From Tritrichomonas musculus (Eukaryota; Parabasalia; Tritrichomonadida; Tritrichomonadidae), in assembly GCA_039105265.1 (NCBI GenBank), contig JAPFFF010000003.1, forward strand, positions 4,154,001 to 4,218,000: 64,000 bases of DNA, read 5' to 3'. The notes beneath the pieces were generated by a model. It ran no database searches and was not told the origin of the DNA. It saw nothing but the letters and a program-made list of their open reading frames with translations. How positions within the stretch are numbered: the first letter of the stretch is position 1; the number at the start of each line of letters is the position of its first letter. Below, piece after piece: positions 1-8,751 of this stretch. The position numbers and the translations under genes are program-made.

Positions 1-2489
1 GACTTTCCACTATTTTCTCGAATTAATGTTTGATTTCTAGACCAAAGTTTTCCAATTAATTTCAGTGCAACTTGGTGCTTACTTTCAAGTATTGTATATT
101 CTTCTTTGAGTGTTTGGTATAAAAGACTATCTGACTGAGTTTCATCTTTCATTTGATTATATTTTATTTGATAAGAGCTTAACTCATTTTTCAACCTCAA
201 GGTATTTTGAGCTTCAACTTGCTCATCAATTTTTTTCTGATTTAATTCTTTTTCTAGTTTTTCGCATTTATGTTTCAAACTAAGATAATCTGAATTTTTT
301 GTTCTGTTTTGATTGTTGTAATCTGTGAATTCATAATATGAATTTAAATTGTTTGATTTAATTTCTAATTTTAACTCGTTGATTTTATCTTGTTGATCAG
401 AAATTTGAAGTTTTAATTGGGCTATTTCTTGATTTTTTTGAAATAGTTGAAGATCATTATCATTATTCGTTGTATCACTAAGTGCATCATAAAGACTTGA
501 ATTACTGTTATTGTTGTTGTTTGTGTGCAGGTATTGTATTTTTTCTGAATCTTCAATTTGTTTTTGCTGTCTATTTATAATGCTTTTCAATGAATCTATC
601 TCAGAATCTTTTAAAAATAACTCATTGTTTAGTTTGTCTATCTCAAGCATTTTGAGCTGTGTATCATAAGTTTGCCTTTTGCCATTATCATAATCAAAAA
701 TCTTATTTTCAAGCTCTGTGATTTTAGTCTGATAACTAGCGATCTGTGATTCATAAGAATCAATTATTTTTTCTTTTTCAGAAAGAAACTTCTGATCAAT
801 GATATCATCTTTAATAATAACTTTTTTATTATTTTTTTCATTTGCTTTTTTATCAAGTTTTTTGTTATCGCTGGTATTTTTATTTTCGTTTATATTGTTT
901 TCTGGATTATTTTCTTTAGTTTCATTTATATTACTGTCTTTTTTATTTAAGTTCTGACTGTTATCCTTTTTAAGGTTATTTTCGTTACTAATCTTATTTT
1001 CAATATTATTTTCGTTTTCGTTGTTATCTTCATTGTCTTTAACTTTACTGATAACATTATCATTATTTTGGTTTGGCAAAATATTATCTTTTTCAATTTG
1101 TTGAGTATTTAAATTATTTCCTACTTGTTCTTTTTTCAGTCTTTCTATTTGTTCTTTAAGGGCTTTGATTTCAGTATCTTTTTCATCCAATTTTAATTGA
1201 ATTTGGGCTTCTCTTTCTTCCTCATTTGATTGAATATCTTCTATTTGTGATCGCAAGAGAATAAGCTCAGCATCTTTTTTTTCTTCTGTAACTTTAAACT
1301 GCTGGAAGATTGTGATTTGTCCACGAAGCATATTAATTTGAGAATCTTTTAACGAATCAGATTGAGTAAGCTGGTCTATTTGTTGTTGTAGTTTAGCTTT
1401 TGATCTTCTGAGTTTTGCTATTTCTTTAACTAGTTTTTCAATTTGAGAATCCATGTTACAATTTTTTTGCGAATCTGATTCTTGATCCATTTTCTCAGTC
1501 TGTAAACTTCGTTCGGCAAATGAAGATTTCATATCTTCTATGAAGTTTTTTAATGATCTAATTTCTTTATCTTTTTTTTTGATTTGAGAGTCTTTTTCTG
1601 CTATTTGTGAAGTCAGTTGAGCAATATCATTTTGAAATTTTTGTTCACGATTGCTTGAATTTGATTGAATGGAGTTTATTTGTTCTTGTAATTCTAATAT
1701 GACTTTATCTTTTTCAATTAATTGCTTTTCAAGTTTGGAAACTCTATTTTCATCAGAAATTTTATTATCATTAATTATATCATGTTCTTTTTTGATAGTA
1801 GAAATTACAGTTTCTTTATCTGATAATTTCGAGTGAAGCAAATTTATTTCATTTTCATACTCGCTTATTTTATGTTTAAGATCATTTATTGTTCTCTCTT
1901 TAATAATAGTTTTATCAATTTCATTTTTTGCTTTGGTACTTTGTAAATCTTGAATTTGAGCTAAAAGATTCGAAATTTGCTTCTTTTTTTCATACAATTC
2001 ATTTTGAAGCAATTTATTTTGCTCCTCATAACTAATAATACTTTCTTCAGTAGATCTTGATTCATTACGAATTTTATTCCGGAAATTTCCTGTTTGTGAA
2101 AGATTTTTAATCTCTGAAATTTGATTTCTCAAAGATAAAATTTCTTTTTTTGCGTCATCAAGTTCCAAAATAGGCTGACTTTCCTTTTTTAATTTTTCAA
2201 TTTCGTTTGATAAGCTAAATATTTGAGAACTGAGTTTTGGTTCTTCATCATATTCATCTGAATTAAAAAATGAACTACTGGGCAATGTTCCAGAAAATGA
2301 TGCTGATTTTGTATCTGAATTGTCAAATAAGTTTTTATTTGAATCTGTCAAATCGATCAATTTCTGTTTTAATGTATCAATCTGAACGGAAAGCTCAATT
2401 TTAATTGATTTCAAAAGATTTATCTCTTTTGTGGCTTCACTTAATTGATTTTTAAGATCATTAATTTCGGCTTGATTTGCATTTGCCAT
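1..2489 (-). CDS. Long coiled-coil protein, 3' end outside the window
   Basis: The reverse strand is open from position 2711 to the left edge, giving about 830 residues from the first in-frame ATG (2489). The protein is almost entirely Lys/Glu/Gln/Ile/Leu-rich heptad-like sequence, typical of a long coiled coil. It has an Asn/Glu-rich low-complexity patch encoded at about 820-1060 and Ser/Asn patches near 470-520 and 2240-2340. No enzymatic domain or family signature is visible, so no function is proposed; cytoskeletal or scaffold roles are common for such proteins. Open, coding-like frame continues upstream of 2489 to a 22-base A tract (2663-2684 on the + strand as T). Two ATGs just beyond that tract (complement of 2690-2692 and 2686-2688) are each out of frame, so the true start may lie there if the tract length differs. 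Partial gene. Confidence 0.7.
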   Translation of the reverse strand, partial: MANANQAEINDLKNQLSEATKEINLLKSIKIELSVQIDTLKQKLIDLTDSNKNLFDNSDTKSASFSGTLPSSSFFNSDEYDEEPKLSSQIFSLSNEIEKLKKESQPILELDDAKKEILSLRNQISEIKNLSQTGNFRNKIRNESRSTEESIISYEEQNKLLQNELYEKKKQISNLLAQIQDLQSTKAKNEIDKTIIKERTINDLKHKISEYENEINLLHSKLSDKETVISTIKKEHDIINDNKISDENRVSKLEKQLIEKDKVILELQEQINSIQSNSSNREQKFQNDIAQLTSQIAEKDSQIKKKDKEIRSLKNFIEDMKSSFAERSLQTEKMDQESDSQKNCNMDSQIEKLVKEIAKLRRSKAKLQQQIDQLTQSDSLKDSQINMLRGQITIFQQFKVTEEKKDAELILLRSQIEDIQSNEEEREAQIQLKLDEKDTEIKALKEQIERLKKEQVGNNLNTQQIEKDNILPNQNNDNVISKVKDNEDNNENENNIENKISNENNLKKDNSQNLNKKDSNINETKENNPENNINENKNTSDNKKLDKKANEKNNKKVIIKDDIIDQKFLSEKEKIIDSYESQIASYQTKITELENKIFDYDNGKRQTYDTQLKMLEIDKLNNELFLKDSEIDSLKSIINRQQKQIEDSEKIQYLHTNNNNNSNSSLYDALSDTTNNDNDLQLFQKNQEIAQLKLQISDQQDKINELKLEIKSNNLNSYYEFTDYNNQNRTKNSDYLSLKHKCEKLEKELNQKKIDEQVEAQNTLRLKNELSSYQIKYNQMKDETQSDSLLYQTLKEEYTILESKHQVALKLIGKLWSRNQTLIRENSGK

Positions 2490-2662
2490 TTGTAACTGAG
2501 CAGCCTTTAATTTGGCGTTAAGGGAATCTTTTTCGAAAATTTGCTGCTTCAGTGATTCAATCTGTAATTTTGCCTCCAATAGTTTTGTAAAATAACTTAA
2601 ATTTTGTGAATGTTCAGAAATTTTCTGATATGTCGACTCAGAAATTTTCAATTCTCCTTCAA

Positions 2663-2684
2663 TTTTTTTTTTTTTTTTTTTTTT
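2663..2684. repeat. 22-base homopolymer T (A on the coding strand) at the start of the coiled-coil gene
   Basis: An uninterrupted run of 22 T. On the minus strand it directly follows two overlapping ATGs and precedes the long coiled-coil frame. With 22 A neither ATG is in frame: 21 would connect the second ATG and 23 the first. A tract-length error in the assembly or natural length variation would both explain this. Confidence 0.9.
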
Positions 2685-2692
2685 CCATTCAT

Positions 2693-4075
2693 TGATTTTT
2701 ATTAGTTTAATCTATAGGTTATTCATATAAACTAGCTAATTAAATATTCAATGATCGATTTTCTGACTTAGGTTTGCTCTTTCGAAAATATATATTAACT
2801 CTTAAAAAAAAATGTTTCATATAATACTCATATTTTACGTTAGTTTTTCGTTTTCTCTTTGATTGGTCTCCATATAATGTCACATAATTTCAACTTTTCT
2901 AGTAGTAATACAGATTATGTAAAAAGTTAACTTTAGGTTTATAACTTATAAATTAATAATGAACGATAAATTTTTGAAAACAAGAGTATTGAATTATCTG
3001 AAGGGGCAAAACTCATCAAATCTCTATTCTATTTAAAATTAAATTTATAGAAATATATATCTTTATATTATAAATCATAAAATGAAATAAATATTTAGTT
3101 TTATGCGTTCAATTTGTAGAAATTTGTGTTTTTGATTTGTGAGTAATTTACGAGCAGTAAGCCTTTGTTTTTGTATTTACAATTGTATACAACTTGTCCG
3201 TTTAAAAATTACAATTGTAATTACAATTGTAAATACGTTATTTTCTCGATATTAGTTTTTTATTTTTATCTTGATCTACAATTATTTTTTTATATTAAAA
3301 ATGTTTTAAATAATTTAAAAATAAAAAGATAAAATAGTAAAATGTTTTTCAAATTGAATAATATTATTTTTGATTCTTCATAAAATAAAAAAAAATTTAT
3401 TCGTATTCAAAAAGTTTCCATGATACTACAAATCAAAAAATCGTTATTTTATGAAAAAATACGTTAAAAAGACGTTTATAGTATTTGTGATGTAAAAAAA
3501 ATAAGGCCTAACGAGCAGGGATGGGAATATGGAAATCCCCGGACGTCCATGGGGAAAAAGTGACATTTCCCAAAAAAAATCTCTGGAAAAAGTCAAAAAA
3601 CATAAAATTTCCCGAATTTAAGATTCTTTTATTCATTAATTTGTAGGATTTATTTCAAATCTAGTTTTGATGCTTGAAATAGGCAACCAGATTTGAACTC
3701 GACTTCAGTGCAACAGCGTTTCAAAGCCAGGGAATCATCAGTGTCGAAGACACCGTCGATTTATGAATTGTGGTAAAAAAAAAAAGTAGACATAAATGAT
3801 GATGAGCCAAAGACAACAATCATTGTTATGCATCCTGAACAAACAATGATAATTACAAAAAATTAGCAAAATCGTCATCTGATTATAATTCCTAATTCCA
3901 ATTTGAATTCCAATCCCCCACCATTATCCGATCAGAATGAAACTGATTTTGAATGATCAGCACAATGGACATCGGATGAAGAAGAAGTTCCGAAAAATAA
4001 ACACTAAAAGAAATTGTCGAAGAAGGGAAATGGGTGCTTCATTTTGAAAAATCTCAACTACCTCCCATTAGATAA
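2693..4075. other. Gene-free AT-rich stretch upstream of a decayed transposon
   Basis: I see no supportable intact gene here. The stretch holds a perfect 15-bp inverted repeat (3173-3187 with 3222-3236) and one copy of the TTCAAAAAGT 10-mer (3406-3415). From about 3510 on, a less AT-rich segment has short interrupted open frames that probably belong to the decayed element further right. One of these, near 4021-4072, runs into the transposon-like frame after a stop. Confidence 0.5.
3173..3236. repeat. Perfect 15-bp inverted repeat with an internal related palindrome
   Basis: GTATTTACAATTGTA at 3173-3187 is the exact reverse complement of TACAATTGTAAATAC at 3222-3236. Between them (3209-3220) lies a further palindromic TTACAATTGTAA. 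The structure could fold into a hairpin or cruciform. It sits in the gene-poor region left of the mariner remnant and could be a terminal inverted-repeat relic, but no matching partner was found on the far side. Confidence 0.8.
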
Positions 4076-5095
4076 TTTGCAGTTGATGACACTTTAGTTC
4101 CACGTTACATTTATACCAATTTGCTACTATTTTATATGCCAAATAAGTCCATCGTCAGGTTTTTAAAAACTTACTATAAAAGGAACAATAAATTATTTAA
4201 GGAAGACCTTGAAAAATTTTATGACGAATTTCTTATGACAGCTGAAGGAGGAGTTGAAATTTGTCTTGCCTTAGAATTCGGTGTCTGGTATGAAAATTTC
4301 AATTCTAACAAAGATTCAATGATACCTCTGATTTTTGAATTGAAAAGAAATGGAATAACCGATGAAAAAACTTTGAGTTGGAATACACTTTTTACAAAAT
4401 ATTATATTTCAATGCTTTCAATTCATAGTTACAAAGAACTTGATGAGAAAAAATTCAATTTATTTTGGCATGCCAAACAAGAATGACTGGCAGCTTTTGA
4501 TAAAAAAATGTATTAAAAAATGTCGTTATTTCGGTCCATTAATGGCAATAGTTCGTGACTATGAACAAGCTGGAACATATCAAGGAGTGCCTGATAACTT
4601 ATTTGAAGAACTAAAAAGCAAAAAGGGACGATGAGAACAGGCGAAAAGCCTAACTGTAATCCTGCCACAGTATATCGCTACATTACTTCATATGCAGGAT
4701 TTAAAGATATCTTCAAAGAGTTTATAGACGTTCAAAATATGTGCTTCTCATTTTAAATGGAATCAAAAAAGAAAAAAGGGTGAGTGAATGCACATTACTT
4801 TTGAACCTTTTATTTGAAAGTGAGAAATTAAACTTTATTAATATATTTACTGATGACGAGTCTTGGTTTTATATCAAGCATAATGAAAAAGGAACATGGA
4901 TTATACCAGATGAAAAAGTTGTATTTTTTGAAAACCTTGGGTTCCAAGTTAAAAAAATTATGCTAACTGTTATTTGGGAATAAACAGTTTCCTCATTATT
5001 GAAATGATGCATTCAGGATTGTCATTCAATTCCGACTATTTTATCACAAATATTCTCTACTCAATTGAGCCAAATTTTGTCAAAATATTAAGATT
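4076..5095 (+). mobile_element. Decayed mariner-family (Tc1/mariner superfamily) DNA transposon remnant
   Basis: The best evidence is the frame at 4741-4983. It encodes RVSECTLLLNLLFESEK followed by FTDDESWFYIKHNEKGTW and KKIMLTVIWE. These match the order and spacing of the mariner transposase block containing the first catalytic Asp (T-x-D-E-x-W), the downstream K-x-M-L-T-V-x-W, and the preceding R-x-x-C-x-x-L-L. After a frame change, HSGLSFNSDYF resembles the mariner stretch before the second Asp, but the H-D-N-A-R-P-H motif is not seen, so the element is truncated near 5100. Upstream frames (4076-4486, 4485-4634, 4635-4740) appear to be parts of the same or a fused coding region: a 121-residue helical segment, then VYRYITSYAGF, which may be the helix-turn-helix. 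At least three frame breaks separate the pieces, so it is inactive. I did not identify terminal repeats. Confidence 0.7.
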
Positions 5096-5163
5096 ACTAT
5101 ATTTGGTAAGATATATGGTCTTGCTGGAGATATAGATGGAAATATGAGTGAAAATTCAAATGA

Positions 5164-5562
5164 AAAAAGGAGAAGCTCAAACAGAAAAAGTGGATATTCG
5201 ATGTAGACAAATTCAAAGAGTCAAAAAATAAGATCGTAAAATGGAACAATCTATCAACAAATAAAAGACCAAAAAGACAGAGGAGAGAAGTTCTTGTAGA
5301 TTTAGATCAAAATATTATTAATGATTTTATTGACGATGATTATGCTATGCCTACTCAATATGCTAATGAAGCCTTCCCCGATTATAATCAAAATGATGTA
5401 ACAGGAGAAATGGAATATGTTCGACTAGGAGTGGCAAAAAATCTAAAACAAATAAAGAGGAAAAATTCAAATCAGAAATTTAATGAATATCTGTATTTAA
5501 ACGTCCACGCAGTTCCAAAATCTGAAACTGATTCATCAAATAATCAAAGTTTTTTTTTTTGA
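5164..5562 (+). pseudogene. Decayed ORF of unknown origin, Lys/Asp/Asn-rich
   Basis: The frame is open from 5164 to a TGA at 5560-5562. It encodes a Lys-rich then acidic segment (KWIFDVDKFKESKNK, then DLDQNIINDFIDDDYAMPT) and ends in a poly-Phe run caused by a T tract. The first ATG is at 5347, giving only 71 codons. It does not look like the mariner transposase to its left and I do not recognise a family. It is most likely the tail of a second degraded coding sequence, either captured flank or another element. A small real gene is possible but less likely given the surrounding decay. Confidence 0.35.
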
Positions 5563-5763
5563 ATTCTCAGAAAATTTTTCTGTAAATTCACCTTCTCTGA
5601 AATCGTTTCCCTCATGTAAATTGTTAATTTTTTTTAAGCCTCAAATTATTAAAATAATTAATCAAGTTTAATTTGATAATAATATAAACATATTTTTTAT
5701 AATAATAAGAATATAATTTTTATATATTTATAGTGTTTTTTCAAGATATTGATGCACTTTTAT

Positions 5764-5781
5764 TTTGAATTGCAATTCAAA
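5764..5781. repeat. 18-bp perfect palindrome upstream of the ARM-like gene
   Basis: TTTGAATTGCAATTCAAA reads identically on both strands. It lies about 42 bases upstream of the ATG at 5823, inside an otherwise featureless AT-rich spacer (5563-5822). It could be a dimeric transcription-factor site; this is inference from position and symmetry only. Confidence 0.6.
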
Positions 5782-5822
5782 TTGCTTCCTTTCTTTGCTT
5801 AAAAATTTTATTTGATTTTATT

Positions 5823-7412
5823 ATGTCTTTCTTTAGATATAAACCTTTAGAAAGCAGTTTAGCTTCTGTTTATGGATTTATGAGTGATGAACAGGGAAAT
5901 GAAAAGTTTATTGCTGGTAAAAATCAAATGCCAAATGGATATAATACTGATTATCTTCGAAAAGATCTCCAATGTTTAAATGAAGGCATATTAAAAGGTC
6001 AAGTAGATACAGTTAAAACAAATTTAAACAATGCTCTATCTTTTATTGCTGATTATTTCGATTTTTTTGATTCACCTGACATCTTAAATACTATATTAGA
6101 AATTTTTCTCCAATCAGATTTTGTGAAGGCTTCAATTCAGATTTTGGAAAATGACACAGATTTCGATGATATAAGTTATTTATTCGAAATTTATAATCGT
6201 TTATTTGATATTATTCCAGAAAAACATCCATTACAAGATTGTATTACAACTGATTTACTTATTTCTATTATGAATATAACTATTTCACCGTCAAAATATT
6301 TACATTATAACCATAGAGATGAGGGGCTTACTCTTAATAGTTTATTCGGGACTATCAACAATATACCTGTTGAAAAATATAACACGTTTCGTGCTAATGG
6401 CATTTCTGCTATAAGGGTCCTTTGCAAAACTCGAAATGATTTAATGAACTTTACAATGGAAAAAATCCTCCCTCATTTATACAACTCTTTTATTGAAAAA
6501 GATGACGAAAGCCCCGAGGCCACATTCGAGGTTGTTAATTTATTTTCAACAGTTGTTTGCTATTTAAATATTGATTTCACCGTTGACGACTTGATCCCAT
6601 TTATGAATGTATTCATGAAAAGATTAATATTGGAGAAAAAACCACAAACTGAATCTATTTGCGGTCTTATGCAATGCGTTTCACGCAATCCTGGAATAGT
6701 TGATGAATTTACCAAATCTCCTCTCTTTGAAAATCTAAATACAATTTTAAATTACATTACTGAATATAATTCAGAAACAACTTTAGAAATTCAAAAACAC
6801 ACAATTGTCTTTATATCAGAAATGTTTGAAAAAGGTTCTTATCCTGCAAAAATGGAACTATCGAAATTTCTAAAATGGGAACGATTTAATATGATTGGTC
6901 AAAAATCAAAAAACGATTTAATTCAACATATATTTTGCAAGTCTACTCACAAAATGCTTCATTATACACCAGCACTAGCCAACATCCTTTATTCCAAAGG
7001 AATTTTAAAAACCATTACAAATATTTGTACAAGTTCTAGCTTTGAAACAAGAAATGCAGCGTTCGAATGTTTTATAGAATGCGTTACAATTCTTGATTCA
7101 ACACAAATTTCTGATCTCATTTCTAATAAGGAAATGATTGAAACATTGATTGAGTTTGTCAGTGAAGATGATGATTCTAAAACAGCTCTAATTTTAAATA
7201 CCTTATCTACTCTTTTAAGAGTTGGGGAAAATACAACAATTATTAAAATTTTAATTGCTAATGGCATATTTAGCCAAATTGAAGAAATAGCTGATTTGCT
7301 GCAAAACGTAGAAAATCCAGAATTATTTAATGCTGCTGATAGTTTATATAATGATATACAAATTTGCAAACAAGAAATGGATGAATTCGAAGAGGTCGGT
7401 GATTTAGTATGA
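5823..7412 (+). CDS. Armadillo/HEAT-like helical repeat protein, function unknown
   Basis: Intact 529-codon gene starting MSFFRYKPLESSLASVYGF and ending at TGA. Composition and periodicity are those of an alpha-solenoid: successive Leu/Ile-rich helices (for example SILNTILEIF-type and FECFIECVTIL-type stretches) with short polar turns, and no membrane segment or catalytic motif. The N-terminal 45 residues are less helical, and the C-terminus is acidic (QEMDEFEEVGDLV). I do not recognise a specific family. Such ARM-like proteins usually act as binding scaffolds. The gene borders the transposon-bearing gene-poor stretch on its 5' side and has an 18-bp palindrome about 42 bases upstream of its start. 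Confidence 0.8.
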   Translation: MSFFRYKPLESSLASVYGFMSDEQGNEKFIAGKNQMPNGYNTDYLRKDLQCLNEGILKGQVDTVKTNLNNALSFIADYFDFFDSPDILNTILEIFLQSDFVKASIQILENDTDFDDISYLFEIYNRLFDIIPEKHPLQDCITTDLLISIMNITISPSKYLHYNHRDEGLTLNSLFGTINNIPVEKYNTFRANGISAIRVLCKTRNDLMNFTMEKILPHLYNSFIEKDDESPEATFEVVNLFSTVVCYLNIDFTVDDLIPFMNVFMKRLILEKKPQTESICGLMQCVSRNPGIVDEFTKSPLFENLNTILNYITEYNSETTLEIQKHTIVFISEMFEKGSYPAKMELSKFLKWERFNMIGQKSKNDLIQHIFCKSTHKMLHYTPALANILYSKGILKTITNICTSSSFETRNAAFECFIECVTILDSTQISDLISNKEMIETLIEFVSEDDDSKTALILNTLSTLLRVGENTTIIKILIANGIFSQIEEIADLLQNVENPELFNAADSLYNDIQICKQEMDEFEEVGDLV

Positions 7413-7803
7413 AAAATCATTTTGTAAATAAATAAAAAAGTATTTTTTATAAACAAATTGCATTATTTCATTGTTTTAAACTCGTCAACTGCACAATTGA
7501 AATTTTCTACGAAATCAAAAAACTCTCTTCCATGCTATTTCAACATCCTTTGAAAAAATATTGATAATTTTCATATTTAAAATCAAAAGGATTTTCTTGA
7601 TAAATTTTTTTATTTTGGCAATTTAAAAATTTCTCCTCCAGATTTTATTTGAGAGAGTTTTGAATTTTTCAAAAGCTTTCATTCAAAATATTTAACCAAA
7701 ATTTAACCATATATGACAAAATTTATATAAAAAATAAAAGTCGGTCGATTTTATTGCGGTTTTGAATTGAAAATTTAAGAGATACTCGTGGTCATATCTT
7801 AAT
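7413..7803. other. Intergenic spacer upstream of Ran
   Basis: AT-rich spacer with no gene. It contains an AAAACTCTC (about 7520) and a GAGAGTTTT (about 7650) that are reverse complements about 120 bases apart. Nothing else was seen. Confidence 0.5.
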
Positions 7804-7810
7804 TCATTTT
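7804..7810 (+). promoter_or_regulatory. Possible initiator (TCATTTT) for the Ran gene
   Basis: TCATTTT lies with its A ten bases upstream of the Ran ATG (7816). It fits the trichomonad initiator consensus TCA-Y-W-W, in which transcription begins at the A and 5' leaders are very short. This is a sequence match only. Confidence 0.4.
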
Positions 7811-7815
7811 ACAAA

Positions 7816-8466
7816 ATGGAAGGACAACCAGCTCTTATGGCAAAACTCGTTCTTGTCGGTGATGGAGGCGTCGGCAAAACTACATTCGTCAAACGTCACC
7901 AAACTGGAGAGTTCGAAAAGAAATATATTCCAACCTTAGGCGTTCAAGTTTCACAGTTGACTTTTCAGACATCTCGCGGACTTATTCTTTTCAATGTTTG
8001 GGATACAGCAGGACAAGAACGTTTTGGAGGTCTTCGTGAAGGTTATTATCTTGAAGCTAATTGCGCAATCATCATGTTTGATGTTACTTCACCAGGAACA
8101 TACAGGAATGTTGCAACATGGCATCGTGACTTGACACGTGTTTGCCCTAATATCCCAATCGTTCTTGTAGGAAACAAAATTGATGTACGTGACAGAAAGG
8201 TTCCAGCCAAACGTGTTACCTTCCACAAAAAGAATAATATGAGATATTTCGAAGTTTCAGCTAAATCTAACTATCACTTTGAAATGCCATTCTTATCACT
8301 CGCTCGTGCTCTTACAAACGAACCAAACCTTCAGTTTACAACAGCTCCTGTGTTAATGCCACCAGAAGTTCAATTAGATCCTCAATTAGTTCAGCAGTAT
8401 GAACAAGAACTTCAAGCTGCTGATGCTATTCCACTTCCAGAGGATGACAATGACTTCTTGGAATAA
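7816..8466 (+). CDS. GTP-binding nuclear protein Ran
   Basis: Ran-family small GTPase of 216 residues, the family's usual length. It controls nucleocytoplasmic transport through karyopherins, plus spindle and nuclear-envelope assembly. All G boxes are visible: P-loop GDGGVGKTT (about 16-24), switch [18 protein letters not shown] (guanine specificity) and SAKSNYHFE. Ran-specific features are [39 protein letters not shown] and the absence of a C-terminal prenylation cysteine. The tail is acidic but atypical, ending DDNDFLE rather than DEDDDL. The stop is part of TAAA, as often in trichomonads. A karyopherin gene lies elsewhere in the window (35800-38454). Very secure. Confidence 0.97.
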   Translation: MEGQPALMAKLVLVGDGGVGKTTFVKRHQTGEFEKKYIPTLGVQVSQLTFQTSRGLILFNVWDTAGQERFGGLREGYYLEANCAIIMFDVTSPGTYRNVATWHRDLTRVCPNIPIVLVGNKIDVRDRKVPAKRVTFHKKNNMRYFEVSAKSNYHFEMPFLSLARALTNEPNLQFTTAPVLMPPEVQLDPQLVQQYEQELQAADAIPLPEDDNDFLE

Positions 8467-8751
8467 ACAAATATTTTCTTTATAATTTTTTAAATAAACT
8501 TGCACACATTACACTCACAATTTATTTTAATGTTCAATTAAAACAATTCGACAATACAGGCTTTCGTATTAGAAATACTTTGCTCTGCATGATTTTATTC
8601 ATCGATAGTATAAATTCATTAAAAACACTTTTAAAAAAATATTTATTTCTATCCTTCACAAATATACATCAAAATCATTTTTAATTATTCTTTTACTCTA
8701 TATTTACATAAACAAACAAAATAATACAATATATTATGATAGAACGCATTT

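Noticed and set aside
6989-7456. 155-codon antisense frame across the 3' end of the ARM-like gene
   Set aside because: No family signature, and the sense gene explains the coding bias.
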